The notes beneath the pieces are model-generated. The model was not told the DNA's origin. It ran no database searches and was given only the letters and a program-made list of their open reading frames with translations. From assembly GCF_024519315.1 (NCBI RefSeq), contig NZ_JANIIC010000047.1:31044-95043 (forward strand): a stretch of DNA of 64,000 nucleotides. Direction: 5' to 3'. Source of the DNA: Streptomyces malaysiensis subsp. samsunensis (GTDB lineage: Bacteria; Actinomycetota; Actinomycetes; Streptomycetales; Streptomycetaceae). How positions within the stretch are numbered: position 1 is the stretch's first letter; every line of letters begins with the position of its first letter. A program made the position numbers and the translations under genes. Of the stretch, positions 25,146-33,912 are shown in pieces.

Positions 25146-26693
25146 ATGACCGACACCCACACCACGAGCGCCTCGTCCCACGGCCAGGGCCCGTTCATCG
25201 CGGCCATCGACCAGGGCACCACCTCCAGCCGCTGTATCGTCTTCGACCGCGACGGCCGCATCGTCTCGGTGGACCAGAAGGAACACGAGCAGATCTTCCC
25301 CAAGCCCGGCTGGGTGGAGCACGACGCCACCGAGATCTGGGAGAACGTCCAGGAGGTCGTCGCCGGCGCCATCACCAAGGCCGGGATCACCGCCGCCGAC
25401 GTCAAGGCGATCGGCATCACCAACCAGCGCGAGACCACCCTGCTCTGGGACAAGAACACCGGTGAGCCGGTGCACAACGCCATCGTCTGGCAGGACACCC
25501 GCACCGACGCCCTGTGCCGTGAGCTCGGCCGCAACGTCGGCCAGGACCGCTTCCGCCGCGAGACCGGCCTCCCGCTGGCCTCCTACTTCGCCGGTCCCAA
25601 GATCCGCTGGCTGCTCGACAACGTCGAGGGGCTGCGCGAGCGGGCCGAGGCGGGCGACATCCTCTTCGGCACCATGGACTCCTGGGTCATCTGGAACCTG
25701 ACCGGCGGGGTCGACGGCGGGGTGCACGTCACCGACGTCACCAACGCCTCCCGCACCCTCCTGATGAACCTGCACACCCTGGACTGGGACGAGAAGATCC
25801 TGTCCTCGATCGACATCCCAACCGCCGTACTGCCGCGGATACGTTCCTCCGCCGAGGTCTACGGGCACACGGCCGAGGGCGTCCTGGCGGGCGTTCCGGT
25901 CGCCTCCGCGCTCGGCGACCAGCAGGCGGCCCTCTTCGGCCAGACCTGCTACTCCGAGGGCGAGGCCAAGTCCACCTACGGCACCGGCACCTTCCTGCTG
26001 ATGAACACCGGCGAGAAGCCGGTCAACTCCTACAACGGGCTGCTGACCACCGTCGGCTACCGGATCGGCGACGAGAAGCCGGTCTACGCCCTGGAGGGCT
26101 CCATCGCGGTCACCGGTTCGCTGGTGCAGTGGATGCGGGACCAGATGGGCCTGATCAACAGCGCCGCCGAGATCGAGACCCTCGCGAGCTCCGTCGAGGA
26201 CAACGGCGGCGCGTACTTCGTGCCCGCCTTCTCGGGTCTGTTCGCCCCGTACTGGCGGGCCGACGCGCGTGGCGTGATCGCGGGCCTGACCCGCTATGTC
26301 ACCAAGGCGCACATCGCCCGTGCCGTGCTCGAGGCCACCGCCTGGCAGACCCGCGAGATCGTCGACGCGATGACCAAGGACTCCGGGGTCGAGCTCACCG
26401 CGCTCAAGGTCGACGGCGGTATGACCTCCAACAACCTTCTGATGCAGACCCTCTCGGACGCCCTGGACGCTCCCGTGGTGCGCCCGATGGTCGCCGAGAC
26501 CACCTGCCTCGGCGCGGCCTACGCCGCCGGTCTGGCCGTCGGCTTCTGGCCGGACACCGACGCCCTGCGCGCCAACTGGCGCCGGGCGGCCGAATGGACC
26601 CCCCGAATGGACGCGGACGTCCGCGACCGCGAGTACAAGAACTGGCTCAAGGCCGTGCAGCGGACCATGGGCTGGATCGAAGACGAGGAGTAA
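25146..26693 (+). CDS. glpK: Glycerol kinase
   Basis: Phosphorylates glycerol to sn-glycerol 3-phosphate with ATP. The protein is 515 aa. It has the FGGY-kinase fold with IDQGTTSSRCIVFD (phosphate 1), TNQRETT and WQDTRT in the substrate region, YGTGTFLLMNTG, and LKVDGGMTSNNLLMQ (adenosine region). The frame is intact, and the stop lies 3 nt before glpD. Confidence 0.98.
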   Translation: MTDTHTTSASSHGQGPFIAAIDQGTTSSRCIVFDRDGRIVSVDQKEHEQIFPKPGWVEHDATEIWENVQEVVAGAITKAGITAADVKAIGITNQRETTLLWDKNTGEPVHNAIVWQDTRTDALCRELGRNVGQDRFRRETGLPLASYFAGPKIRWLLDNVEGLRERAEAGDILFGTMDSWVIWNLTGGVDGGVHVTDVTNASRTLLMNLHTLDWDEKILSSIDIPTAVLPRIRSSAEVYGHTAEGVLAGVPVASALGDQQAALFGQTCYSEGEAKSTYGTGTFLLMNTGEKPVNSYNGLLTTVGYRIGDEKPVYALEGSIAVTGSLVQWMRDQMGLINSAAEIETLASSVEDNGGAYFVPAFSGLFAPYWRADARGVIAGLTRYVTKAHIARAVLEATAWQTREIVDAMTKDSGVELTALKVDGGMTSNNLLMQTLSDALDAPVVRPMVAETTCLGAAYAAGLAVGFWPDTDALRANWRRAAEWTPRMDADVRDREYKNWLKAVQRTMGWIEDEE

Positions 26694-26696
26694 TCA

Positions 26697-28307
26697 ATGA
26701 CCACCCCGCAGAGCGTTCCGTCCCTCGGAACGCACCCGGCTGCCGGTTCGAACCCCAGCCGAGCCGAGACCCGGGAACAGCTCTCCAAGGCGACGTACGA
26801 CCTCCTGGTGATCGGCGGCGGCATCCTGGGCATCACCACCGCCTGGCACGCCGCGCAGTCCGGGCTGCGGGTGGCGATGGTGGACGCCGGTGACTTCGCC
26901 GGCGCCACCTCCTCCGCCTCCTCCAAACTGCTCCACGGCGGCCTGCGCTATCTCCAGACCGGCGCGGTCAAGCTGGTCGCCGAGAACCACTTCGAGCGGC
27001 GCGCGGTCTCCCGTACCGTCGCCCCCCACCTGGCCAACCCGCTCACCTTCTACCTGCCGGTCTACAAGGGCGGTCCGCACGGCGCGGCCAAGCTGGGCGC
27101 GGGCGTCTTCGCCTACTCGGCGCTCTCCGCCTTCCGCGACGGCGTCGGCCATGTGATCGGTGCCGAGCGGGCCGCGCGCGACGTCCCCGAGCTGCGCACC
27201 GAGAACCTCAAGGCGGTCGCGGTCTACGGCGACGGCCAGATGAACGACAGCCGCATGGCCCTGATGACGGTCCGCGCGGCCGTGGAGTCCGGCGCCACCG
27301 TCCTGAACCACGCCGAGGTCACCGGTCTGCGCAAGACCGACGGCCGGGTCACCGGCGCCGAGCTCAAGGACCGCACCGACGGCACCGAGTTCGGGGTCGA
27401 CGCCCGTCTGGTGCTCAACGCCACCGGCCCCTGGGTGGACCATCTGCGCCGGATGGAGGACCCGAACGCGGCGCCGTCGATCCGGCTGTCCAAGGGCGCG
27501 CACCTGGTCCTCAAGCGCACCTCCCCCTGGCGGGCGGCGCTGGCGACCCCGATCGACAAGTACCGCATCACCTTCGCCCTCCCCTGGGAGGACATGCTGC
27601 TGCTGGGCACCACGGACGAGGAGTTCGAGGGCGACCCGGCCGATGTGGCGGTCAACGAGAAGGACATCGCCCAGATCCTGGACGAGGCGGCCTTCTCCAT
27701 CCGCGACCAGCAGCTCTCCCGCGATCTGATCACCTACTCCTTCGCGGGGCTGCGGGTGCTGCCCGGCGGCCCCGGCGACACCGCCAAGGCCAAGCGGGAG
27801 ACCGTGGTCACCGAGGGCAGGGGCGGGATGCTCTCCATAGCCGGCGGCAAGTGGACCACCTTCCGCCACATCGGCCGCACCGTGATGCAGAAGCTGGCCC
27901 AGCTGCCGGGCCGTCCGCTCGCCGACGACATGGAGCCGGTCAAGCAGCTGCCCAGGTACATGCCGCTGCCGGGCCTGGCCAATCCGCACGCCGTGGAGCA
28001 CCGGCTGCTGGTGGACGGCGGCACCCCCGGCCCGCGCATGGCCGCCGACACCGCCCGCCATCTGGCGACCCACTACGGTTCGCTCTCCTTCGACATCGCC
28101 CGGCTGGCCAGCGGCGACGCGGCGCTCGCCGAGCGGATCCACCCCGACGCCCCGGAGATCTGGGCGCAGGTCGTCTACGCCCGGGACTACGAGTGGGCGC
28201 GCACCGCGGACGACGTACTGCGCCGCCGCACCACCCTGACCATCCGCGGCCTGGACTCCGAGGACATCCGGAGCCGGGTCGAGGATCTGCTGGCCAAGCG
28301 GCCCTGA
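26697..28307 (+). CDS. glpD: Glycerol-3-phosphate dehydrogenase (FAD)
   Basis: Oxidises glycerol 3-phosphate to dihydroxyacetone phosphate, passing electrons to the respiratory chain at the membrane. The protein is 536 aa. FAD dinucleotide-binding motif VIGGGILGITTAWHAAQSG, then SSKLLHGGLRYL, and the C-terminal GlpO/GlpD helical domain. Its ribosome-binding site (GAGGAG) lies in the end of glpK, so translation is probably coupled. It is followed by a strong terminator, and no further gene of the operon is present. Confidence 0.97.
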   Translation: MTTPQSVPSLGTHPAAGSNPSRAETREQLSKATYDLLVIGGGILGITTAWHAAQSGLRVAMVDAGDFAGATSSASSKLLHGGLRYLQTGAVKLVAENHFERRAVSRTVAPHLANPLTFYLPVYKGGPHGAAKLGAGVFAYSALSAFRDGVGHVIGAERAARDVPELRTENLKAVAVYGDGQMNDSRMALMTVRAAVESGATVLNHAEVTGLRKTDGRVTGAELKDRTDGTEFGVDARLVLNATGPWVDHLRRMEDPNAAPSIRLSKGAHLVLKRTSPWRAALATPIDKYRITFALPWEDMLLLGTTDEEFEGDPADVAVNEKDIAQILDEAAFSIRDQQLSRDLITYSFAGLRVLPGGPGDTAKAKRETVVTEGRGGMLSIAGGKWTTFRHIGRTVMQKLAQLPGRPLADDMEPVKQLPRYMPLPGLANPHAVEHRLLVDGGTPGPRMAADTARHLATHYGSLSFDIARLASGDAALAERIHPDAPEIWAQVVYARDYEWARTADDVLRRRTTLTIRGLDSEDIRSRVEDLLAKRP

Positions 28308-28330
28308 CCCCCGCGGGGCCGCCTTCCCGG

Positions 28331-28380
28331 GCCCGGGCGGCCGGGCGAGAGGAAACGTCTTCTCACCCGGCCGCCCGGGC
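28331..28380 (+). terminator. Terminator after glpD
   Basis: 20-bp stem (28331-28350 with 28361-28380) with a single G-T wobble and a 10-nt loop, starting 23 nt after the glpD stop. It isolates the gyl operon from the following leader-peptide operon. Confidence 0.7.
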
Positions 28381-28427
28381 TGCTAGTTTGAGGCGGCGAC
28401 CAATTTCGGGGAGGGGGTGAGCGCGCG

Positions 28428-28517
28428 ATGCCCTACCAGGAGCACGCCATCTCGCTCACCGCCCGGCGCCATATCGATCTGCACCGCGTCTCCAGCGCGA
28501 TCTGTCAGGGCCGCTGA
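28428..28517 (+). CDS. Leader peptide (RRHIDL-type, single Cys), candidate attenuator
   Basis: 29-codon open frame with a GGGGAGGGGGTGAG region upstream of ATG 28428. The peptide contains TARRHIDLHRVSSAIC, the pattern I know from small actinobacterial leader peptides found upstream of sulfur and cysteine-related genes, ending QGR. The single Cys codon (TGT, 28503-28505) is the 26th, just before the first arm of a terminator-like hairpin. It precedes the ABC importer by 69 nt. The peptide itself is unlikely to have a product function. Confidence 0.8.
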   Translation: MPYQEHAISLTARRHIDLHRVSSAICQGR

Positions 28518-28550
28518 CGGCTTTTCGCCGCCCGGCCCTTTCTCTTTTTC
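28508..28550 (+). promoter_or_regulatory. Candidate transcription attenuator overlapping the leader peptide
   Basis: GGGCCG (28508-28513) pairs with CGGCCC (28533-28538), and inside it CGGC (28518-28521) pairs with GCCG (28527-28530). The pyrimidine run TTTCTCTTTTTC follows at 28539-28550. This GC stem plus U-rich tract is unusual for Streptomyces and looks like an intrinsic terminator. A ribosome paused at Cys26 would cover the first arm, which suggests read-through when cysteine is scarce (inference). Confidence 0.6.
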
Positions 28551-28586
28551 GCTCTCTTTCCTTTCTTTCTGCCTGGAGACCCACCC

Positions 28587-30191
28587 ATGCTCGGCTCGCG
28601 CCGCGGTTATACCGTTTTCGCCACTGTCACCGCTCTGGCCCTCGCCGCCACCGCCTGCTCCTCCTCCGGCGCGTCCGGTACGGGGAGTTCCACCCCGCAC
28701 TCCGGCGGGCATCTGACCTTCGCCCTCGCCTCCGACCCGATCTGCGTCGACCCCCAGCAGCAGGGCAACAACGACGCGATCTACCCCGCCCGGCAGCTGG
28801 TGGACTCCCTCACCGACCAGGACCCGAAGACCGGGAAGATCGTGCCCTGGCTCGCCAGGAGCTGGGAGGTGAGCCAGGACGCCACCACCTTCACCTTCCA
28901 CCTCCGCCGCGGCGCCACCTTCAGCGACGGCACCCCGGTCGACGCCCGCGCGGTCAAGGACAACTTCGACGGCATCGTGCGGCTCGGGGCGAAGTCGGTG
29001 CTGGGCGCCAGCTATCTGGCCGGGTACCGGGGCACGGACGTGGTCGGCGAGGACACCGCCCGGGTCCGGTTCAAGGCGCCCAACGCCCAGTTCCTCCAGG
29101 CCACGTCCACCTTCACGCTCGGCCTGCTGGCCCGGTCGACGACGAGGCTCCCGGCGGCGAAGCGCTGCACCGAGAGCATCGTCGGCTCCGGCCCCTTCAC
29201 CCTCACCGACTACACCCCGAACAAGTCCGTCGAGGAGCGCCGACGCCCGGGCTACGCCTGGGGCTCGTCGCTGTGGCGCAAGAAGGGCCCGGCCTATCTG
29301 GAGCGGATCTCCTTCAAGGTCGTCCCCGAGTCCGGGGTGCGCACCGGCTCCCTCCAGTCGGGGCAGGCCGATGCCATCGGGGGCGTCGCGCCGCAGGACG
29401 AGGACGGGCTGAAGAGCACCGGCTTCACCCTGCTCAGCAGGGCCAACCCCGGTGTGCCGTTCGCCCTGACGGTCAACGCGGACCGCCCCCTCACCCGGGA
29501 TACGAAGGTCCGCCAGGCCGTTCAGCTCGGGGTGAACCCCCAGGAGGTGGTGGACACCGTCCTCAGCCGCCGCTACAAGCCGGCCACCAGCTCGCTGGCC
29601 TCCACCACCACCGCGTACAAGAACCTCGGCGACCGGCTGCGCCACGCCCCGGACCGGGCCCGGAAGCTGCTGGACGAGGCGGGCTGGAAGCCGGGACCGG
29701 GCGGTATCCGGGCCAAGGACGGCCGGAAGCTCTCCCTGACGGTCGTCTGGGCCACCAACTTCGGCCCCAACCAGACCGCGCTGGAGCTGGTCCAGCAGCA
29801 GCTGAAGAAGATCGGCGTCCAGATCACCCTGAAGTCCCACTCCATCGGGGACTATGTCGAGGTCCGGCAGAAGGGCGACTACGACTACGCCTGGGGCAAC
29901 ACCACCCGCGTGGACCCCGACATCCTGCGCACCTCCTTCTCCGGCGAGGGCCTCAACCTCTCGCGGCTGCACGACCCCGCGCTCGACTCCGTGCTCGACA
30001 AGCAGTCGGCCACGGCCGACGCCGCACGCCGTGCCGAGCACGCCGCCCGCGCCCAGGCCCTGGTGGTGGAGAAGGGCTACCAGGTGCCGGTCTTCGAGCT
30101 CACCACCGTGATCGGGGTCGGGAAGAACGTCCACGACCTGGACTTCGAGGCGTCCTCCCGGCTCCAGTTCCATGACACCTGGCTGTCCTGA
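28587..30191 (+). CDS. ABC transporter substrate-binding lipoprotein, family 5
   Basis: Extracellular solute receptor of 534 aa. The signal peptide ends in lipobox ATAC; mature N-terminus is Ser/Gly-rich. SBP family 5 features: SDPICVDPQQQGNNDA, the TFHLRRGATFSDGTPVDARAVKDNFD motif region, and VGSGPFTLTDY. First structural gene of an operon with two permeases and a fused ATPase. The leader peptide and the oxidoreductase downstream suggest an organosulfur or sulfonate-like substrate rather than plain peptides, but the binding site cannot be read from sequence. Confidence 0.93.
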   Translation: MLGSRRGYTVFATVTALALAATACSSSGASGTGSSTPHSGGHLTFALASDPICVDPQQQGNNDAIYPARQLVDSLTDQDPKTGKIVPWLARSWEVSQDATTFTFHLRRGATFSDGTPVDARAVKDNFDGIVRLGAKSVLGASYLAGYRGTDVVGEDTARVRFKAPNAQFLQATSTFTLGLLARSTTRLPAAKRCTESIVGSGPFTLTDYTPNKSVEERRRPGYAWGSSLWRKKGPAYLERISFKVVPESGVRTGSLQSGQADAIGGVAPQDEDGLKSTGFTLLSRANPGVPFALTVNADRPLTRDTKVRQAVQLGVNPQEVVDTVLSRRYKPATSSLASTTTAYKNLGDRLRHAPDRARKLLDEAGWKPGPGGIRAKDGRKLSLTVVWATNFGPNQTALELVQQQLKKIGVQITLKSHSIGDYVEVRQKGDYDYAWGNTTRVDPDILRTSFSGEGLNLSRLHDPALDSVLDKQSATADAARRAEHAARAQALVVEKGYQVPVFELTTVIGVGKNVHDLDFEASSRLQFHDTWLS

Positions 30192-30230
30192 GCGCCGTCC
30201 CCGACCACGAGAGCGAAGAGAAGCGAATCC

Positions 30231-31187
30231 ATGCCGCGCTACCTTGTGCAGCGGCTGCTCCAGGCGGTCTTCGTGCTGTGGGCGGCCTTCACCACCTCCT
30301 TCGTCGTGCTGTATCTGCTGCCCGGCGACCCGGTGTCGATCATGGCTTCCGGGGGCGGCGACACCAACGATGTGAGCCCCGAGCAGATCGCCGAGCTGAA
30401 GCGGGTCTACGGCTTCGACAAGCCGCTGGTCGAGCAGTACGGCGACCGCCTGTGGCACGCCCTCCGGGGCGACTTCGGGATCTCCGTCCAGAGCGGTGAC
30501 CCGGTCACCCGGCTGATCGCCGGCCAGCTGCCCGCGACGCTCCAGCTCACCTCCGCCGCGCTGCTGCTGGCCACGGTGGTGGGCGCGGGCGTCGCCCTGG
30601 CGGCCACCTACACCCGGCGGCGCTGGCTGCGGCAGGCCCTGCTGTCGCTGCCCGCGCTGGGTGTCTCGGCGCCGACCTTCTGGGTGGGCCTGATCCTCGT
30701 CCAGCTGGTGTCGTTCCGCTGGGGGCTGCTGCCCGCCATCGGCAACGAGGGGTTCCGGAGCCTGATCCTGCCCGCCGTCACCCTGGCCGTGCCCACCTCC
30801 GCCGTGATCGCGCAGGTCTTCGCCAGAAGCCTGCGGGCCGCGCTGGCCGAGCCGTATGTGGAGACGGCGCTGGCCAAGGGGGCGAGCCGGCGGCGGGTGC
30901 ACTTCGGGCACGCGCTGCGCAACGCCGCGATCCCGCCGCTGACCGTGGCCGGAATGCTGGTCGGCAATCTGCTGGCGGGATCGGTGATCGTGGAGACGGT
31001 GTTCTCGCGGACCGGTGTCGGCCGGGTCACCGCCACCGCGGTGACCGCCCAGGACCTCCCGGTGGTACAGGGTCTTGTGGTCTTCGGCGCGCTGGCCTTC
31101 GTCCTCGCCAACCTGGCGGTGGACCTGATCGTTCCGCTGCTCGATCCGCGTATCACCGGGGCCGCGGCCACGGCGGTGACCCGATGA
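30231..31187 (+). CDS. ABC transporter permease (DppB type)
   Basis: Inner-membrane subunit of 318 aa with about six membrane segments. The N-terminus MPRYLVQRLLQAVFVLW is typical of DppB/GsiC-type permeases, as is the EAA loop (ETALAKGASRRRVHFGHALRNA). Its end overlaps the next permease by ATGA, so the two are translationally coupled. Confidence 0.95.
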   Translation: MPRYLVQRLLQAVFVLWAAFTTSFVVLYLLPGDPVSIMASGGGDTNDVSPEQIAELKRVYGFDKPLVEQYGDRLWHALRGDFGISVQSGDPVTRLIAGQLPATLQLTSAALLLATVVGAGVALAATYTRRRWLRQALLSLPALGVSAPTFWVGLILVQLVSFRWGLLPAIGNEGFRSLILPAVTLAVPTSAVIAQVFARSLRAALAEPYVETALAKGASRRRVHFGHALRNAAIPPLTVAGMLVGNLLAGSVIVETVFSRTGVGRVTATAVTAQDLPVVQGLVVFGALAFVLANLAVDLIVPLLDPRITGAAATAVTR

Positions 31188-32020
31188 GCCGCGGCCGCGC
31201 CGCCGCGCGCTTCTGGCTGCGCCGCCCCGGCCTGGTGGCCGCGGTGGCCGTGCTGGCGCTGGCGCTGCTGGCGGCCTTCTTCCCCGGCCTGTTCACCGGG
31301 CGGGATCCGCTGTCGGGGGTGCCGGCCGAACGGCTGCGGGGGCCCAGCCTCCACCATCTCTTCGGCACCGACCAGTTGGGCCGGGATCTGTTCTCACGGG
31401 TGGTGCACGGTGCGGCGCTCTCGCTCAAGGCCACCTCGCTGGCCGTGGCGGTGGGCCTGGTCGCCGGTTCCGCGCTGGGCCTTGCCGCCGGGTACGTGGG
31501 CGGGCTGCTGGACGACGCCCTGATGCGGATCGCCGACGTGCTGCTCGCCATCCCCAGCCTGCTGCTCTCCCTGGCCCTGGTGACCGCGCTCGGCTTCGGC
31601 ACCGTCAAGGTGGCCGTCGCGGTGGGCGTGACCAGCGTCGCCGGCTTCGCCCGGATCATGCGCGCCGAGGTGCTGCGGGTGCGCGAGGCCACCTATGTCG
31701 AGGCGGCGCGGTCCTCCGGTTCGCGCCCGCTGGCGGTGCTGCTGCGGCATGTGCTGCCGAACGCCTCGGGGCCCGTACTGGTCTACGCGGCCGTCGAGTT
31801 CGGCACCGTGGTGCTCGCCGTCTCCGCGCTCAGCTTCCTGGGCTACGGGGCCGAACCCCCGGCACCGGAGTGGGGCTCCCTGGTCTCCGGCGGCCGCGAC
31901 TACCTCGCCACGGCATGGTGGCTCACCACTCTGCCCGGCCTGACCATCGCCGCCACCGTGCTGGCCGCGGGACGGGTCTCCCGCGCGCTGGACGGCGAGG
32001 CGAAGGAGGCGTCCCGATGA
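31184..32020 (+). CDS. ABC transporter permease (DppC type)
   Basis: Second permease of the importer, 278 aa. FGTDQLGRDLFSRVVHGAALS is the classic DppC segment, and the EAA loop is EAARSSGSRPLAVLLRHVLPNA. It overlaps both neighbours by 4 bp (ATGA). Confidence 0.95.
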   Translation: MSRGRAAARFWLRRPGLVAAVAVLALALLAAFFPGLFTGRDPLSGVPAERLRGPSLHHLFGTDQLGRDLFSRVVHGAALSLKATSLAVAVGLVAGSALGLAAGYVGGLLDDALMRIADVLLAIPSLLLSLALVTALGFGTVKVAVAVGVTSVAGFARIMRAEVLRVREATYVEAARSSGSRPLAVLLRHVLPNASGPVLVYAAVEFGTVVLAVSALSFLGYGAEPPAPEWGSLVSGGRDYLATAWWLTTLPGLTIAATVLAAGRVSRALDGEAKEASR

Positions 32021-33684
32021 CGAACACCACCGAGCCCCTGCTGTCGATCCGGGGGCTGGAGGTCTCCTACCGCACCGGCGACGGCGCCCCGCCCGCCGTG
32101 CGCGGGGTGGACCTCGACATCGCCCCGGGTGAGGTCCTCGCCCTGGTCGGCGAGTCCGGCTCGGGGAAGTCCACCACCGCACACGCGGTCATCGGTCTGC
32201 TGCCGCCCGGCGGACGGGTGGACGGCGGACGGATCCTCTTCGACGGCACCGACCTGGCCGCCGCCGGAGAGCGGGAGCTGCGGGCGCGGCGCGGCCGCGA
32301 CATCGGGCTGATCCCGCAGGACCCGATGGTCTCGCTCAACCCGGTGCAGCGGATCGGGCGGCAGGTCGCCGAGGTGCTGCTGATCCACGGTCTGGCGGAC
32401 CGCGCGTCCGCGCCCGCCGAGGCGGTACGGATCCTGGGGCTGGCCGGACTGCCGGAGCCGGAGGTACGGGCCCGGCAGTATCCGCATGAGCTGTCCGGGG
32501 GCATGCGGCAGCGCGTGCTCATCGCGATCGCGGTGGCGGCGCGCCCCCGGCTGGTGATCGCCGACGAGCCGACCAGCGCACTGGACGTCACCGTCCAGCG
32601 GCGGATCCTGGACCATATCGAGACGCTCACCCGCCAGGCGGGCACGGCCGTGCTGCTGATCACTCACGATCTGGGGGTCGCGGCGGACCGGGCGCGGCGG
32701 ATCGCGGTCATGTCGGAGGGCCGGATCGTGGAGACGGGCCGCACCCGGGACGTCCTCACCGCGCCCCGGCATCCGTACACCCGGCGGCTGCTGGCGAGCG
32801 CCCCGAGCGTGGCGACGGAACGGGCACGGGTGCGGGTGCGCGAGGAGGCGCCGGCCGATGGGCCCTCGGGAGCGGGCGCCGAGGGGGCGGGCGCCGATCT
32901 CGTCGTCGCCGAGGGCCTGGTCAAGGAGTTCGCGGCGCGTGGCCGGGCGCCCGTCCGCGCCGTGGCCGCGGTGGACTTCCGGATCCGGCGCGGTGAGTGC
33001 TTCGCCCTGGTCGGGGAGTCCGGTTCGGGGAAGTCCACCACGGCCCGGATGGTGGCGCGGCTGACCGATCCCACCGAGGGCCGGATCCGGTTCGACGGGC
33101 AGGACATCACCGCGCTGTCGGGCCGTGCGCTGCGCCGGCTGCGGCGCCGCGTTCAGCTCGTCTACCAGAATCCGTACTCCTCGCTCGACCCCCGCCGGTC
33201 CGTCGCCGACGCCGTCACCGAGCCGCTGCGCGCCTTCCGGGTCGGCGACCGGGCGGCACGGCTGCGGCGAGCGGCCGAGCTGCTGGACCGGGTGGCGCTG
33301 CCCGCGACCACGCTGCGGCGCAGGCCGGGCGAGCTGTCGGGCGGTCAGCGGCAGCGGGTGGCCATCGCCCGCGCCCTGGCCCTCGGCCCCGACCTGGTCA
33401 TCTGCGACGAGCCGGTGTCGGCGCTGGACGTGTCGGTGCAGGCGCGCATTCTGGAGCTGCTGGCGGAGTTCCAGCGCGATCTGGGGCTGAGCTATCTCTT
33501 CATCTCCCATGACCTCGCCGTCGTACGGCAGATCGCCGACCGCGTCGGGGTGATGCGCGACGGGAGGCTGCTGGAGACGGGCACGACGGATCGGGTCTTC
33601 GCCGCGCCCTCCCATCCGTACACCGAGGAGCTGCTCGCCGCGATCCCGGGCGGGCGCCATGCGGTCTCCGCCCGATCCGCCTAG
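32017..33684 (+). CDS. ABC transporter ATP-binding protein, DppD-DppF fusion
   Basis: Energises the importer. At 555 aa it carries two complete ATPase modules: Walker A GESGSGKST near residues 46 and 332, signatures LSGGMRQRV and LSGGQRQRV, and Walker B LVIADEP and LVICDEP. Each module has the oligopeptide-type C-terminal segment (HPYTRRLL, HPYTEELL). The fused arrangement replaces separate D and F subunits. The start overlaps the DppC stop. Its TAG stop codon lies in the left end of the inserted element 33682-33874. Confidence 0.95.
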   Translation: MTNTTEPLLSIRGLEVSYRTGDGAPPAVRGVDLDIAPGEVLALVGESGSGKSTTAHAVIGLLPPGGRVDGGRILFDGTDLAAAGERELRARRGRDIGLIPQDPMVSLNPVQRIGRQVAEVLLIHGLADRASAPAEAVRILGLAGLPEPEVRARQYPHELSGGMRQRVLIAIAVAARPRLVIADEPTSALDVTVQRRILDHIETLTRQAGTAVLLITHDLGVAADRARRIAVMSEGRIVETGRTRDVLTAPRHPYTRRLLASAPSVATERARVRVREEAPADGPSGAGAEGAGADLVVAEGLVKEFAARGRAPVRAVAAVDFRIRRGECFALVGESGSGKSTTARMVARLTDPTEGRIRFDGQDITALSGRALRRLRRRVQLVYQNPYSSLDPRRSVADAVTEPLRAFRVGDRAARLRRAAELLDRVALPATTLRRRPGELSGGQRQRVAIARALALGPDLVICDEPVSALDVSVQARILELLAEFQRDLGLSYLFISHDLAVVRQIADRVGVMRDGRLLETGTTDRVFAAPSHPYTEELLAAIPGGRHAVSARSA

Positions 33685-33874
33685 GGCCTGTCTGGGGTTG
33701 TGATCCGGATCAGGGAGCGGGGCGTGGTGCGTGCGATCGCAAGGCGCCGGAAGGCCCTCGTAGCGGAGCTACTAGGGCGTTTCGGCAACGCGGCGAGAGG
33801 GGGCACCTCCCAGCGGTAGCTGGGGGAGCGTGCCACGCCCCGCGAGCCCAGATCACAACCCCAGACAGGCCCTA
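33682..33874. mobile_element. MITE-like palindromic element with TA ends
   Basis: 193-bp fold-back element. The outer 24 bp (33682-33705) is an exact inverted copy of 33851-33874; the ends read TAGGGCCTGTC...GACAGGCCCTA, and imperfect pairing continues inward (CGGGGCGTGG on both sides). No coding capacity. A flanking TA on each side fits the target duplication of IS630/Tc1-type elements (inference), although the mobilising transposase is not present here. It supplies the stop codon of the upstream ATPase gene. Confidence 0.7.
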
Positions 33875-33912
33875 ATCCCACCGCCCGATCCGTCCGACGC
33901 TGGAAGGACACC

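Noticed and set aside
33685..33912. Simple terminator of the importer operon
   Set aside because: The structure is a complete 193-bp fold-back element with TA ends, far longer than a terminator, although it may also terminate transcription.
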